Positions 18,157-27,017 of a stretch of 61,329 nucleotides of DNA are shown piece by piece (position 1 is the stretch's first letter; the number at the start of each line of letters is the position of its first letter). The position numbers were made by a program, and so were the translations under genes. Under the pieces are notes generated by a model. It did no database searches. It worked only from the letters and a program-made list of their open reading frames with translations, and was not told the DNA's origin. The DNA comes from Clostridiaceae bacterium BRH_c20a (lineage in GTDB: Bacteria; Bacillota; Peptococcia; Peptococcales; BICA1-8). The stretch covers positions 1 through 61,329 of the forward strand of contig LADT01000014.1 of assembly GCA_000961765.1 (NCBI GenBank). Direction: 5' to 3'.

Positions 18157-19245
18157 TTATCTTGGTACTAAAGAACCTTTGATAAAATTAGATGCTTCAA
18201 TTTCACCGGCTGCCATTTTGAGGGCTTTCTCCACATCTTCAAAACCAAACTCATGGGTGATTATTTCTTCAAAGGGATACTTATGTGACTGAGCTAATTT
18301 AATTCCCTTCAGCACTGACTGATAGTCATAACTATAAGCTCCATGAATCTTTATCTCCTTCCAAGCAATCTCATCTGATACAATATTTATTGTTTTTCCA
18401 CCATTTATACCTGCCAAAACAACAGTCCCTAATGCTTTTACCAGATTAATAGACATTTCAGTAGCACTTGCGGCACCAGTAACATCTACTACTAGATCAG
18501 CCATTTTTCCATCAGTAATCTCTTCTACCACTTTAACTGCATTATTTTTCTCTACATTTATTAGATAGTCAGCGCCCATTCTTTTTGCTACCTCAAACCT
18601 GTAGTCATCTCTGGATAAACCTGTTGCAATAATTTTTTGAGCACCCAACTCTTTCGCCGCAGCAATAGATACAAGCCCTTGAGCCCCAACTCCCTGAATA
18701 ACTACAGTATCACCCATGGAAACACCACCAACACTTTCAACCCATCTAATTCCATTACTTATTACAGAACAGATTAGTGATGCTACTTCCGGATTGAGGT
18801 CAGTTATTTTATGTACAACCGCATTAGGATGAAGATACATGAATTCCGAATAAGCACCCCATAAATAAGGTGGTACATTTGATGATACTTTGCAACCATA
18901 ACCTAATGAACTTTTACACAACCTATGTTTTCCGGATAAACACATTTCACAATGACCGCAACCAAATGACGTTTCTACAATAACAGTATCACCTTCAACT
19001 ACTCCCCATCTTTTTGATGCTCTGTCACCAATCTCATCAATCGTCCCAACCATTTCGTGTCCCAAAATCAAAGGGAAATTCCTGCGCCGTTCTACCTCTC
19101 CACGAAAAAAATGAGGATCTGATGCACATATGCCTGTTTTAATAACTTTCAGCAAAGCATCGTCTTCACTAATAGCTGGGCGCGGGAACTTTTTCATCCT
19201 TATTTTCCCGGGTTCTTCTACTACCAATGCTCTAATTTGTTGCAT
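18157..19245 (-). CDS. Zinc-dependent medium-chain alcohol/polyol dehydrogenase
   Basis: MDR-family NAD(P)-dependent dehydrogenase of 362 residues, similar to threonine/sorbitol dehydrogenases. Catalytic zinc: Cys in TGICASDPHF near 40 and GHE in LGHEMVG near 63. Structural zinc: four Cys in CGHCEMCLSGKHRLC near 98-112. NAD site: GVGAQGL near 184. ATG at 19245 has AAGGAGG nine bases upstream; the 52-codon extension to 19401 is not supported. It lies upstream of the TctBAC genes. In GRE pathways that yield an aldehyde or hydroxyacetone such an enzyme could reduce the product, but other roles such as oxidising an incoming polyol are equally open. Confidence 0.9.
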   Translation of the reverse strand: MQQIRALVVEEPGKIRMKKFPRPAISEDDALLKVIKTGICASDPHFFRGEVERRRNFPLILGHEMVGTIDEIGDRASKRWGVVEGDTVIVETSFGCGHCEMCLSGKHRLCKSSLGYGCKVSSNVPPYLWGAYSEFMYLHPNAVVHKITDLNPEVASLICSVISNGIRWVESVGGVSMGDTVVIQGVGAQGLVSIAAAKELGAQKIIATGLSRDDYRFEVAKRMGADYLINVEKNNAVKVVEEITDGKMADLVVDVTGAASATEMSINLVKALGTVVLAGINGGKTINIVSDEIAWKEIKIHGAYSYDYQSVLKGIKLAQSHKYPFEEIITHEFGFEDVEKALKMAAGEIEASNFIKGSLVPR

Positions 19246-19579
19246 TTTGGATTTCCTCCTTTCGTATTTATATAGCCTCTCGGAAATTCGAGAGTTTTGT
19301 GGTTCAAAGCACTTGACCTTGACCAACTTTTTATTACACAAATTTCCATAACAAAAAATTAAGCACTTGGGAACCTGACCAACAATTTCAAATCCCATCA
19401 ATACGAGCTTTTGCAGAAAATCTTTAAGGAGTGCTTGTCGTCCCCTCCGCCAAGTTGGGACCTTTAAAATGTTAAGCTAGCCTTTACAGAAAGTTGATTT
19501 GCGATTGCCAATAAATGAGAGTCTATAATTATAGTCCCCGTAAGCATAGCGACCCTGAGGCTTCCTGGGTCTGGGACAG
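19246..19579. other. Intergenic between two dehydrogenase genes
   Basis: 334 bases with small imperfect palindromes (TCTCGGAAATTCGAGA near 19277; TATAATTATA near 19525). No confident terminator, promoter or gene. Confidence 0.4.
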
Positions 19580-20497
19580 TTATTGGGAAGAGTATTTGTA
19601 TTGAAGATTTTCATGATATAGCTTTTCATATACCTTGAGGATACTCGAGGAATCCTTTTCCCCGAACCCCATAGCTATCGCAAGTTGTTGCATCTGCATA
19701 GCTATAGAGGGAAATAAAGATACTCCTTTTTCATCCTGAGCCATTTTAAGAATCAAACCCAAATCCTTATGCGCTATATTAACTGTAGCCTTTAAGTCAA
19801 AGGTTCCATTCGCAATTCCAGGCGCTCTATTGTTAAGAATGTAACTATAAGCTGAACCTTTTAGTAATATTTCTAGTAGTAAATCAGTTTGTAATCCTCC
19901 TTTTTTGGCCAATGCCAAGGCTTCACACGCTACAACGAGATTAACGTGTGAAATATAATTATTTATCAACTTAGCTTTCGCCCCAGTACCTATTGAACCA
20001 ACATGATAAATATCTGATCCAATAACCGAAAAAATATCTTGGCAATTTTCATATAATTGTTTTTCTCCACCTACTAGGATCAGTAATGTTCCTGCTTTTG
20101 CCCCACCTGGTCCACGAATAACAGGAGCTTCAAGATATCCAACTTGTCTCTCTTTTAAGGTGCGCTCCATTTCAATAGATGTTTGCGGAGCAACTGTCGT
20201 CATGTCAACAACTATACTATCCGACTTTAAGCCGTTTATTAAACCATTAGACCCAAGTATAATGTCCTTTAATGCTTCATCATTTAATACGATAGTAAAT
20301 ACATAATCAACTTGTTCAGCTAACTCTTTAGGACTTTCGACTATATTTGCCCCTAATTCCGCCAATTGAAGCGCTTTTGACTTTGTTCTGTTATAAACAG
20401 TAACTTCATAACCCGCTTTAATTAAATTAATGGCGATAGGTTGCCCCATCATACCTAAACCTATAAAACCAATCCTCTTCTTTACACTTTTCACCAT
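19580..20497 (-). CDS. 3-hydroxyisobutyrate/beta-hydroxyacid dehydrogenase family oxidoreductase
   Basis: NAD(P)-dependent beta-hydroxyacid dehydrogenase of about 305 residues. N-terminal Rossmann motif GFIGLGMMGQPIA near residue 9, the substrate-binding segment APVIRGPGGAKAGTL near 121 and the catalytic Lys in GTGAKAKLINNYI near 170 are all present. The ATG at 20497 lies four bases from GGAGG and a GTG one codon later is spaced seven, so either may be used. Family members reduce or oxidise 3-hydroxyisobutyrate, tartronate semialdehyde, hydroxymethylglutarate or, as in YihU, sulfolactaldehyde. It is the first gene of the catabolic cluster in transcription order. A sulfolactaldehyde or tartronate-semialdehyde step would fit the theme but is inference. 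Confidence 0.9.
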   Translation of the reverse strand: MVKSVKKRIGFIGLGMMGQPIAINLIKAGYEVTVYNRTKSKALQLAELGANIVESPKELAEQVDYVFTIVLNDEALKDIILGSNGLINGLKSDSIVVDMTTVAPQTSIEMERTLKERQVGYLEAPVIRGPGGAKAGTLLILVGGEKQLYENCQDIFSVIGSDIYHVGSIGTGAKAKLINNYISHVNLVVACEALALAKKGGLQTDLLLEILLKGSAYSYILNNRAPGIANGTFDLKATVNIAHKDLGLILKMAQDEKGVSLFPSIAMQMQQLAIAMGFGEKDSSSILKVYEKLYHENLQYKYSSQ

Positions 20498-21160
20498 ACG
20501 ACCTCCTAATCCCGGCCAAATTTCTATTAATTCCCTGATTTTGGAATTATGTTTTCCATTATTACTTAGCATGTATTCCGTTTTATTTATTATATTCTTT
20601 ACATTTTGAATTTTTCCTTCTTAATTTATGGAGGAAGTTGTAAATTAATTCAATTATTTGATGCCTAATGTTAATTTACTTAACTCTATATATAAAACAG
20701 GAAGTCCTTTTCTTAATGAACCAAAAATTCTTTCACTATAAAGCAAAATTTATTAAAACAATGTACTAAATAGCTAGAATCTCTCAAGTATTTTTAATAG
20801 CATCGTCTATTTGTTAAGGATTTTTATATCTCAATACTACAAAAGATATCGCAATATAAACGGCATAAAGCATTTCGAAAAAGTAGTAATCCAAATGCAA
20901 AATTGTACATTCTAGTCGTAGCTAGCTAACAAACAATGAATGTCTTTCGAGTTAGGTATATAGAAAAAGCATCTTACAATATATGCATCTGGCTACTTTG
21001 GAAGCAAGTAATAAATGGAATAAACCAATAAAGAATTGGCACAGTTGTATTTCTCAGCCTGTATTACAATTATGAAATAAGAATGCAAATGGAGCTAGAA
21101 ATATAAACAGGGACTCTACCCCCGAACCCCCGGAGTTTATCGCTTATCAAAAGTTCAACA
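20498..21160. other. AT-rich region between the catabolic cluster and the RIT element
   Basis: No gene recognised. On the minus strand a TATAAT (plus 20589-20594), about 90 bases before the first cluster gene, is a possible -10 element, though no good -35 is seen. The remaining sequence is AT-rich and unstructured. I searched it for the missing end of the truncated transposase and did not find it. Confidence 0.4.
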
Positions 21161-21225
21161 TTATCTAAAGTTGAGAGCATTTACCTTGCCATTAAAGCAA
21201 AGTTATAGAACTCAACTTTAGATAA
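21161..21225. repeat. Left-end palindrome of the RIT element
   Basis: Perfect inverted arms TTATCTAAAGTTGAG and CTCAACTTTAGATAA separated by 35 bases. It is 10 bases from the stop of the last recombinase gene and is followed by CATATTGC toward the element interior. Confidence 0.75.
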
Positions 21226-21234
21226 CATATTGCT

Positions 21235-22242
21235 TTATTGTAAAGACTTTAAGAATTTAAGCATAGCAGACTTCTCACTGTCACTGTAATATTCCTTATC
21301 CCCAGTTAGGTCGGATGACGCTTTGCTGATGGCATTTCTCACAACTTCTGGGTTATTCTTAGCATATCGCTCGGTTGTTACAACAGACGAGTGGCCAAGG
21401 AAATCACGAATGTAATAGATATTAGCTCCGCCCTGAATCAAGTGGCTGGCTTTGGTACTTCGCAGTAGGTGCGGAGAAATAGCCATGCGGAACATGTCTG
21501 GATGAAATTGCTTTCCCATTTCAACATACTTCTTGAGGATATATGCAACTCCGACGGTAGTCAATTTATCATGGCTACGGTTCTGAAAGAGGAATTGGTT
21601 AATCGTGATTTGGCTTTCCTTTATATACTTCTGCAGCATATCCGCAGTTTTGGGAGAAATCGGAACAACCCTTGTTTTGCTTCCTTTTCCAAACAGCTTG
21701 ACAGTTGGCGTTTTTCCAAAGGAAACATCTCCGGCTTTGAGTTCAACCAATTCACCGGCACGTGCGGCTGTATCATATAGAAGCAATAAAAGCACAAGAT
21801 CTCTTCTTCCATGCCTAGTTTTAATATTGGGCATGGAGAACATCACTTCCATCTCCTCTGCGGTTAAATATTTAGGCGGAACTGTCGGAGTTTTCTTTTC
21901 GGGTATTGACATAATGTCGCGGCATAGGACGGTGTAGATAACAGATTCCGACTGTATGTACTGGAATAGCGATTTGAGTCCGGACAGGCGTTGGTTTCTC
22001 GACGCAGCGCAATTGTTCCGCTTCGCTTCTAACCAGAGTAAAAAGTTTTTAATCAGGTGCTTATCTATTCTATCCAGCGTCAGTTTCTCATATGGAATTC
22101 CCTCCTCGCTTTTACAATACTCAAAGAACAACATTAGAGAGCGACTGTAAGAGGAGATAGTATTTTGACTCAACCCTCTTTGCAGCGGTAGGTATTTCAT
22201 AAAGTAGGAATAGATATAGTCTGCGAAGTCGGGTTTAGACAT
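21235..22242 (-). CDS. Tyrosine recombinase, third gene of the RIT trio
   Basis: Site-specific recombinase of about 335 residues. The N-terminal SAM-like core-binding domain covers roughly residues 5-90; the catalytic domain has the full set: Arg in AARAGEL near 165, Lys in FGKGSKTR near 190, HLLR near 261, His in LGHSS near 285 and nucleophile Tyr in TTERYAK near 294. The second of two adjacent ATGs (22242) is spaced correctly from GAGGTGAT. It overlaps the end of the second recombinase. Of the three it is the only one with a canonical HxxR box. Confidence 0.92.
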   Translation of the reverse strand: MSKPDFADYIYSYFMKYLPLQRGLSQNTISSYSRSLMLFFEYCKSEEGIPYEKLTLDRIDKHLIKNFLLWLEAKRNNCAASRNQRLSGLKSLFQYIQSESVIYTVLCRDIMSIPEKKTPTVPPKYLTAEEMEVMFSMPNIKTRHGRRDLVLLLLLYDTAARAGELVELKAGDVSFGKTPTVKLFGKGSKTRVVPISPKTADMLQKYIKESQITINQFLFQNRSHDKLTTVGVAYILKKYVEMGKQFHPDMFRMAISPHLLRSTKASHLIQGGANIYYIRDFLGHSSVVTTERYAKNNPEVVRNAISKASSDLTGDKEYYSDSEKSAMLKFLKSLQ

Positions 22243-23206
22243 CAAAGATCACCTCCGGCACACAGGTGTCCACAACAGAGGCTCCTGCTACGATTAGATT
22301 GTAGAAATCAAATTCTGGTAAATGAATGTACCTTTCCGTATCCTTGATGTTTGTATGTCCCGCATAGGCCGCAATGATAGGCAAAGCTGTGTACAGATCA
22401 AGTTCCAGTTCCCCGGTTAGTCTCGCATATGAATGAACAATAAATGAATGCCGCATATCATATGCTCTGGCTTTAGAACCTGATCCATCATTCAAACCAG
22501 CAGCTTTCCAGATTTTATTGAAATTCCGTGCTATGGTTCCGCACTGGTAACAAGTATTTAATTTTGCCGGAAAGAAATACATTCTATCCGGCAATATGTT
22601 GTCTACAATGGCATCATATTTTATATATAGCGACAAAAGGTCTTCCGGAAGAAATATTCTACGGTCTTTGAGACCTTTTGAATACAATATATCGATATAG
22701 CCACTGTTAAGGTTAACATTTTCCCGCTTAAGCAACCGAGCTTCACATGTCCTCACTCCACAACAGAAAAGTAATCTGTAGAGCATTGGGAGGACAAGAT
22801 GGCGGACGATGTTTTCCTTGCGGGGGCAAAGCGTGTCGCAGGCATTAAAAAACCTTACGATTTCATCGTCTGTGAAAAAATGAGGTATTGTCCGGATCTG
22901 CTTTTGGCAGACCTTTTTGGGAATGACATACGCATCGGAATATCCCGATGACTGAAGGAATTTCCCGAACTCACGAATTGGCGCCACACGCACGTGCTGG
23001 GTGTTTGGACATTCCGTATCTTTGAGGATTGCCCAGCGTTTAATAATTTCTTTTAAGGAAGCACCTTCTAATTCGTTTTCTGCAAAGTACCGATCAAACT
23101 CATGAAGATAGAATTCACTCGTTTGATACTTCCATCCTAATGAATGTTTGAATTCCACAAACGATTCTATGTAAGGTGCCAGGCTGCTAACATATGCATT
23201 TTTCAT
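22235..23206 (-). CDS. Tyrosine recombinase, second gene of the RIT trio
   Basis: 323-residue recombinase. Arg in CGVRTCEA near 156, Lys in YSKGLKDRR, box II written as YDMRHSF near 250, His in YAGHTN near 284 and nucleophile Tyr in TERYIHL near 292. The usual His of HxxR is Tyr here. Its ATG overlaps the stop of the first recombinase (TAATG), and its end overlaps the third gene, so the three are translationally coupled. Confidence 0.9.
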   Translation of the reverse strand: MKNAYVSSLAPYIESFVEFKHSLGWKYQTSEFYLHEFDRYFAENELEGASLKEIIKRWAILKDTECPNTQHVRVAPIREFGKFLQSSGYSDAYVIPKKVCQKQIRTIPHFFTDDEIVRFFNACDTLCPRKENIVRHLVLPMLYRLLFCCGVRTCEARLLKRENVNLNSGYIDILYSKGLKDRRIFLPEDLLSLYIKYDAIVDNILPDRMYFFPAKLNTCYQCGTIARNFNKIWKAAGLNDGSGSKARAYDMRHSFIVHSYARLTGELELDLYTALPIIAAYAGHTNIKDTERYIHLPEFDFYNLIVAGASVVDTCVPEVIFDV

Positions 23207-24438
23207 TAGCGTAACCCTCCCACCTTCATAGGGATGGCCGAGAGAGTTAATGCACAGTCACGCAGGTTTTTTTCTTCAGTAGTTAAGTAAATGTCTGCTG
23301 AATTTGGATTGACATGCCCAAGTGTCAAAGAAATAGTTTGTACGGCTACCCCCTTTTTCAGCATTTTTGATGCTACATGGTGCCTCAGGAGGCGGGTTCC
23401 TTTAAGTTCATTCCCAAGCCTTACGCCTGCACGTGAGAAAACATTTCTGACTACGGCGTAACTGCTCGCATGTTCTTTCAGTGGTCTATGCGGTGCTTTA
23501 CAGGATAGAAATACATACGGTAAATCAGTTTTAGGACGGTCATTAACAATATATCTTGCCAGCGCATTACCGATGGCTGGAAGAAGCGGTAAAACCAAAG
23601 GTTCATTAGTCTTTCTCTGGTTGATGCTGATTAAATCACATTGCCAATCAATATCATTTAACTTTAGATTCAATATGTCAACGGATCTCAGACCGGTGAG
23701 TAGCGCCAGTACCATTATTGCTTTATCCCTTGAGGATACAGCATCTGTTTTTAATTCATCCCAGACAGCTTGCTCTTCCTCCTGCGTCAATACAGGAATA
23801 ATTGTCCGTTTTCTTAACAATCTATCAGGAACTGCCGTAAGGAGTTTGTCTCCGCCTTCTGCAAATCTTAGAAATGACCTAAGCCCGGCAGCTGCCGTTC
23901 GAAGACTCCCAGAGTCCCAAGTCTTCCTTAAATCACAGAAGAATTCATGGATTAGTTCCAGAGGAATTGTTCTTAAACATGTATAACCAAGCCGTTCAAC
24001 AAAGATAAGGAACTTGCAGGAAATATTTCTGTAAGAATTAACTGTGTTGTTACTCTTCCGCTCTGCCCTAAGATACTCCAGGAATTCCGCATGAATGTTT
24101 TGAAATTCAATGGTTACAGGCTTGTCGACTTTACTTTCTACACAGGGTTTCCAGCCAACATAGCCTTTTTCCTCGCATTCTCTTAGCTTTCTTATACAGG
24201 AACTGTGCAGGAGTTTACGCAGATGACAGTACTCTCCAGTTTTTACATTTGCCGAATCATTTTCGAAATTATCAGCTAGAACATCACTAAATGTGTCTAT
24301 CTGCATGACCGCTGCAGCCCTTAACAATCTGCCATATGCACGCTTAAATATGCGAATCGTGGATTGACAATAACCTGCCTTTCTAAGCTCTTCAAGAACT
24401 TTTTCTACACTCATTTCCAAAGCCGTTTTCTTTTCCAT
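23206..24438 (-). CDS. Tyrosine recombinase, first gene of the RIT trio
   Basis: 410-residue recombinase, the longest of the trio, with an extra N-terminal segment of about 100 residues ahead of the core-binding domain. Catalytic marks: Arg in LTGLRSVDIL near 250, Lys in QRKTNEP near 274, box II written as RLLRHH near 348, His in LGHVNP near 375 and Tyr in ADIYLTT near 384. The His of HxxR is replaced by Arg. ATG at 24438 follows GGGAGGAACC. RIT trios are thought to act jointly; individual roles are not known to me. Confidence 0.9.
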   Translation of the reverse strand: MEKKTALEMSVEKVLEELRKAGYCQSTIRIFKRAYGRLLRAAAVMQIDTFSDVLADNFENDSANVKTGEYCHLRKLLHSSCIRKLRECEEKGYVGWKPCVESKVDKPVTIEFQNIHAEFLEYLRAERKSNNTVNSYRNISCKFLIFVERLGYTCLRTIPLELIHEFFCDLRKTWDSGSLRTAAAGLRSFLRFAEGGDKLLTAVPDRLLRKRTIIPVLTQEEEQAVWDELKTDAVSSRDKAIMVLALLTGLRSVDILNLKLNDIDWQCDLISINQRKTNEPLVLPLLPAIGNALARYIVNDRPKTDLPYVFLSCKAPHRPLKEHASSYAVVRNVFSRAGVRLGNELKGTRLLRHHVASKMLKKGVAVQTISLTLGHVNPNSADIYLTTEEKNLRDCALTLSAIPMKVGGLR

Positions 24439-24518
24439 AATGGTTCCTCCCGTAGCATAGTTTTCGACATAAGTCTATCCCTATTTTATAGGAAGGATCT
24501 TGGGAGTTAGGGCAATAT

Positions 24519-24601
24519 ACTATACCGAAAAACTTATTAGAGAGGGTTTATTTAGGCGCTACTAACAATGTTTCTCGGCATAGTGTATTTTTCGGTATAG
24601 T
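24519..24601. repeat. Right-end palindrome of the RIT element
   Basis: Arms ACTATACCGAAAAA (24519-24532) and TTTTTCGGTATAGT (24588-24601) with a 55-base spacer. The spacer ends in a near copy of the right arm (TTTCTCGGCATAGTG), giving a tandem pair. Inside the left arm the sequence reads GCAATAT, the complement of the motif found at the other end. Confidence 0.75.
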
Positions 24602-25274
24602 CAACATAGACAATCTTAGGAATGCCTCTGCGAATCAAAGCTTCCTTAAAGACAGCTTTTAAAGAATCAAATTTCTCAGAGAAGAAGAACTGGGCAAAAG
24701 GCACTACCCGAGAACAATCATCAATAAAGGCAAAAAGATTAGTTCTAAGCTTTTTACCATCAACAATTAAGTAGTGTCCAACAGACATATCACCTTGCCA
24801 AAGGGTATTAACCGTATCATAGGCAAAACGCTTTCGCTCAGGAGCTTTAGAAACTTCCTTGCCTATCATACACTGTTTCTTTAATAGCCTGTAAACGGTA
24901 GTATAGGATACTTCCTTAGGTAAGATTTCACCCTTATCTACCAATTGATCATAAAACACAGAAACAGGCAATCCCCGTTCCTCTTTTCTTAAGGCGAGTA
25001 AATGCTCCTCAAATTCCCGGCTAAGTTTTCTGGATTGACCACGATCCGAGCGTCTCTTAGGTTTCAAACCATCAAAACCTTCCCGTCGATAATCCAAAAG
25101 CCAGCAGGAAAGAGTCTTGGGGGTAAATTCTTTCGGACCATAGTAAGGAACCTGATGAATTTGGGAACATATCTCTGCTAGATAATCCTTTTGGCAATTG
25201 ACTTGTCCATTTAAAATGGGGGCAATAAGTCTGTAACGGAAGAAAGCAATATTCTCACGATCCTTTTCAGTCAT
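24552..25274 (-). pseudogene. Truncated IS481-like DDE transposase
   Basis: N-terminal helix-turn-helix part (residues 1-100, with KTLSCWLLDYRREGFDGL) followed by the start of the RNase H-like integrase core: first Asp in LWQGDMSVGHY near 158, FIDDCSR near 185 and second Asp in KIVYVD near 223. After this Asp the usual NGK continuation is replaced by unrelated residues and the frame stops at 24552. The catalytic Glu and the whole C-terminus are missing, so the enzyme is inactive. The switch happens at plus 24601-24602, which is also the outer arm of the RIT palindrome. ATG at 25274 has AAGGAGG upstream. Confidence 0.85.
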
Positions 25275-25986
25275 TTAAAATCCCTCCTTGTACTAGGAGG
25301 CTAACCGGTTAACCTATCATTTCAATTTTAAAAGGATAAAGAGAATATATCTATGCAAAAGGTTTGTGGAAATAGTTAAATCTTTTTTGAAGGTCGGGGC
25401 TATGGTACAATTAAAGTGCCATAAAGTTGTATGAGAAATGTCCCCTGGACCTTCTTACGAAGGTTGCTTTCCCCAAAGCGAGGATCATTCTTAACAATTT
25501 TGTGGCCTTTTCTTTTGCATTTTTAGGCAAGATACCCCTAAATCCATCATCTCGGAAAAACATCTCTATCTGGGTTAATCGATTTAGAAATCGCTTGCGG
25601 TAAAATAGTGACAATTGATGATAGCCGCTAATTTTCCTTTTAATCATTAAACTCTCCAACTTCTCAAAGATAACGTTAACTGTGTATTGAAAGTATGCTA
25701 AAAGAAAAGTTGGCAAGATAGAGAGCGTTTGCTTACAGGAAGGGCATTTCAGCCGACAAATAGGTATTCTGAACTGGTCTTCCTCAATAGCATTACGCCA
25801 ATAAAAACCATGCCGGTGCAATCTGATTCGACCCTTACAATGAGGGCATTGGTTAATTACAGGAAAGTCGTTTTTCTTGCCCCGGGCTTCATATTCCTTA
25901 ACAGAAGTACCAAAGTCATGATAGATAAACAAAAAAATCACCCTTAAACATTTTGAAAATATTTTATCAAAATGTAGGGGCATCAA
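24602..25986 (-). mobile_element. Remnant of a two-gene IS (DUF6431 gene plus IS481-like transposase)
   Basis: The pair DUF6431 protein and IS481-like DDE transposase is read in one direction and the transposase is broken at the RIT boundary. No terminal inverted repeats could be assigned at the upstream end, and the other end is lost. Confidence 0.6.
25411..25986 (-). CDS. DUF6431-type zinc-ribbon protein linked to an IS
   Basis: 191-residue protein with a treble-clef or ribbon-like Cys pattern: CPHC near residue 47 and CPSC near 80, separated by a short basic segment with HRHGFYWR. The C-terminal half is helical and basic. I place it with DUF6431, members of which accompany IS481-like transposases in Clostridia; it may be a DNA-binding accessory. 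It ends 136 bases before the transposase start. No sign of frameshift. Confidence 0.65.
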   Translation of the reverse strand: MMPLHFDKIFSKCLRVIFLFIYHDFGTSVKEYEARGKKNDFPVINQCPHCKGRIRLHRHGFYWRNAIEEDQFRIPICRLKCPSCKQTLSILPTFLLAYFQYTVNVIFEKLESLMIKRKISGYHQLSLFYRKRFLNRLTQIEMFFRDDGFRGILPKNAKEKATKLLRMILALGKATFVRRSRGHFSYNFMAL

Positions 25987-26380
25987 AATATGAATTGGCT
26001 GTTTGAATTTGAAAAAAATTCTTCCATTCGGGAGGGGATAATGAGCAAGGCGACACTCACAAAAGGCTCACAAATTTTAAACCGATTAATCATATTTCTT
26101 TTGTTCAAATATCTTCTTAAGTAATATAAAAATAAAGCCTCTAGCAGATATTATTTATTAATATGTCATGCGGTGGAAGTCCTTTTCTAATTGTTAATAC
26201 TTTAATTTTTATAACTATATTTTGATACATAATTGACAAATGCTGTATAAATATTAATAGCATGTGTTTATTATTTTAATTTTTTGCACATAATAATAAC
26301 GTATTAAACCAGTTCGCAAACCACTCCATAACTACCATGGCGTGTGGTACATAACCACTTTTGCTGGTCGAGATGGAAAT
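25987..26380. other. Intergenic between the IS remnant and rnpB
   Basis: Nearly 400 AT-rich bases. No gene seen. It marks the border between the mobile/accessory half and the core gene block. Confidence 0.4.
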
Positions 26381-26417
26381 AAAAAAAGCGATAAATAATT
26401 GTATAATTATCTATCGC
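26381..26417 (-). terminator. rnpB terminator
   Basis: Imperfect stem spanning 26388-26417 with GCGATA-type arms, followed on the minus strand by seven T (26381-26387). It starts 11 bases after the rnpB 3' end. Confidence 0.85.
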
Positions 26418-26427
26418 CTTGTATAAA

Positions 26428-26793
26428 CCAGCAGTTGAGCACGCTGTAAGCCGGGTTCTGTCGTAGGATGATCATCTATCTGGGATGCTAGTTGCCTAAC
26501 ACCTCGTGCGACCTACCCGGGAACGGGACGGGCTATCCCATGTGTCCCCCTATCAGGTCTTGCTCCAGGTGGGGTTTACCTAGCTAGCTAGTCGCCTAGC
26601 TACTGGTGCGCTCTTACCGCACCGTTGCATCCTTACCTGCCGCCTAAAGCGGCGGGCGGTTTTTTTCTGTGGCACTTTCCTTGAGGTTGCCCTCACTGGT
26701 CGTTAACCAGCACCCTGCCCTATGGAGCCCGGACTTTCCTCAGACACAGCCTTGCGGCTTGTGCCCGCGATCATCTAGTTTACTCAACTGCTG
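26428..26793 (-). ncRNA. rnpB: RNase P RNA, bacterial class A-like
   Basis: Catalytic RNA that removes 5' leaders from pre-tRNA. The 5' part carries the near-invariant GAGGAAAGTCCGGGCTCC, the 3' part ACAGAACCCGGCTTACAG, and the termini GCAGTTGAG-type pair to close P1. An internal GC-rich stem (CCGCCCGCC/GGCGGC region near 26640-26658) fits P12-P13. About 366 nt. Termini are set by P1 complementarity, so plus or minus a few bases. It lies upstream of nothing protein-coding nearby and has its own terminator. Confidence 0.96.
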
Positions 26794-26943
26794 TATTTAA
26801 TTATCAAAGAAGCCTTAGCTTTTTATATCACAACCAAAATTTTATACTTTCTTTAATAACGACCGGAATATCAGTATATCATTGTTTACTACCTTCTACA
26901 ACCGGAAACTATTGGATATCAAAATAGACAGTGAAAAAGTGTA

Positions 26944-27017
26944 ACAGTGTAAAAGTGTAAAAGTTAAACCTTAATCTAGCGAAATAATATGGAGCGGAAC
27001 CTCAACCTTAGCCTTAT
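26944..27017. repeat. Degenerate arrays downstream of the zinc-ribbon gene
   Basis: A short period-9 run of GTGTAAAA-type units (26944-26966) followed by a hexamer array of the AAGGTT/AAGGCT type, read on the minus strand directly from the neighbouring stop codon, ending in TCTAGCG-like sequence. The decamer next to the stop (plus 27011-27020) is identical to the one next to the sdaAA stop (43161-43170). Confidence 0.7.

Larger units (their letters stand above)
21161..24601 (-). mobile_element. RIT (recombinase-in-trio) element
   Basis: Three consecutive, overlapping tyrosine recombinase genes read in one direction, a layout known as a RIT element. Each end carries a palindrome: 15-base perfect arms at 21161-21175 and 21211-21225, and 14-base arms at 24519-24532 and 24588-24601. 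The arm sequences differ between the ends, but both inner arms are followed inward by the same motif, ATATTGC. The right end abuts a transposase gene that stops being recognisable exactly there. Boundaries are therefore taken at the outer arms; true ends need comparison with an empty site. Confidence 0.8.

Noticed and set aside
19246-19401. N-terminal extension of the alcohol dehydrogenase
   Set aside because: The added 52 residues match no family part and the ATG at 19245 has a strong AAGGAGG.
20498-21160. Missing C-terminal half of the IS481-like transposase
   Set aside because: Frames read on the minus strand in this interval show nothing like the expected continuation with the catalytic Glu.
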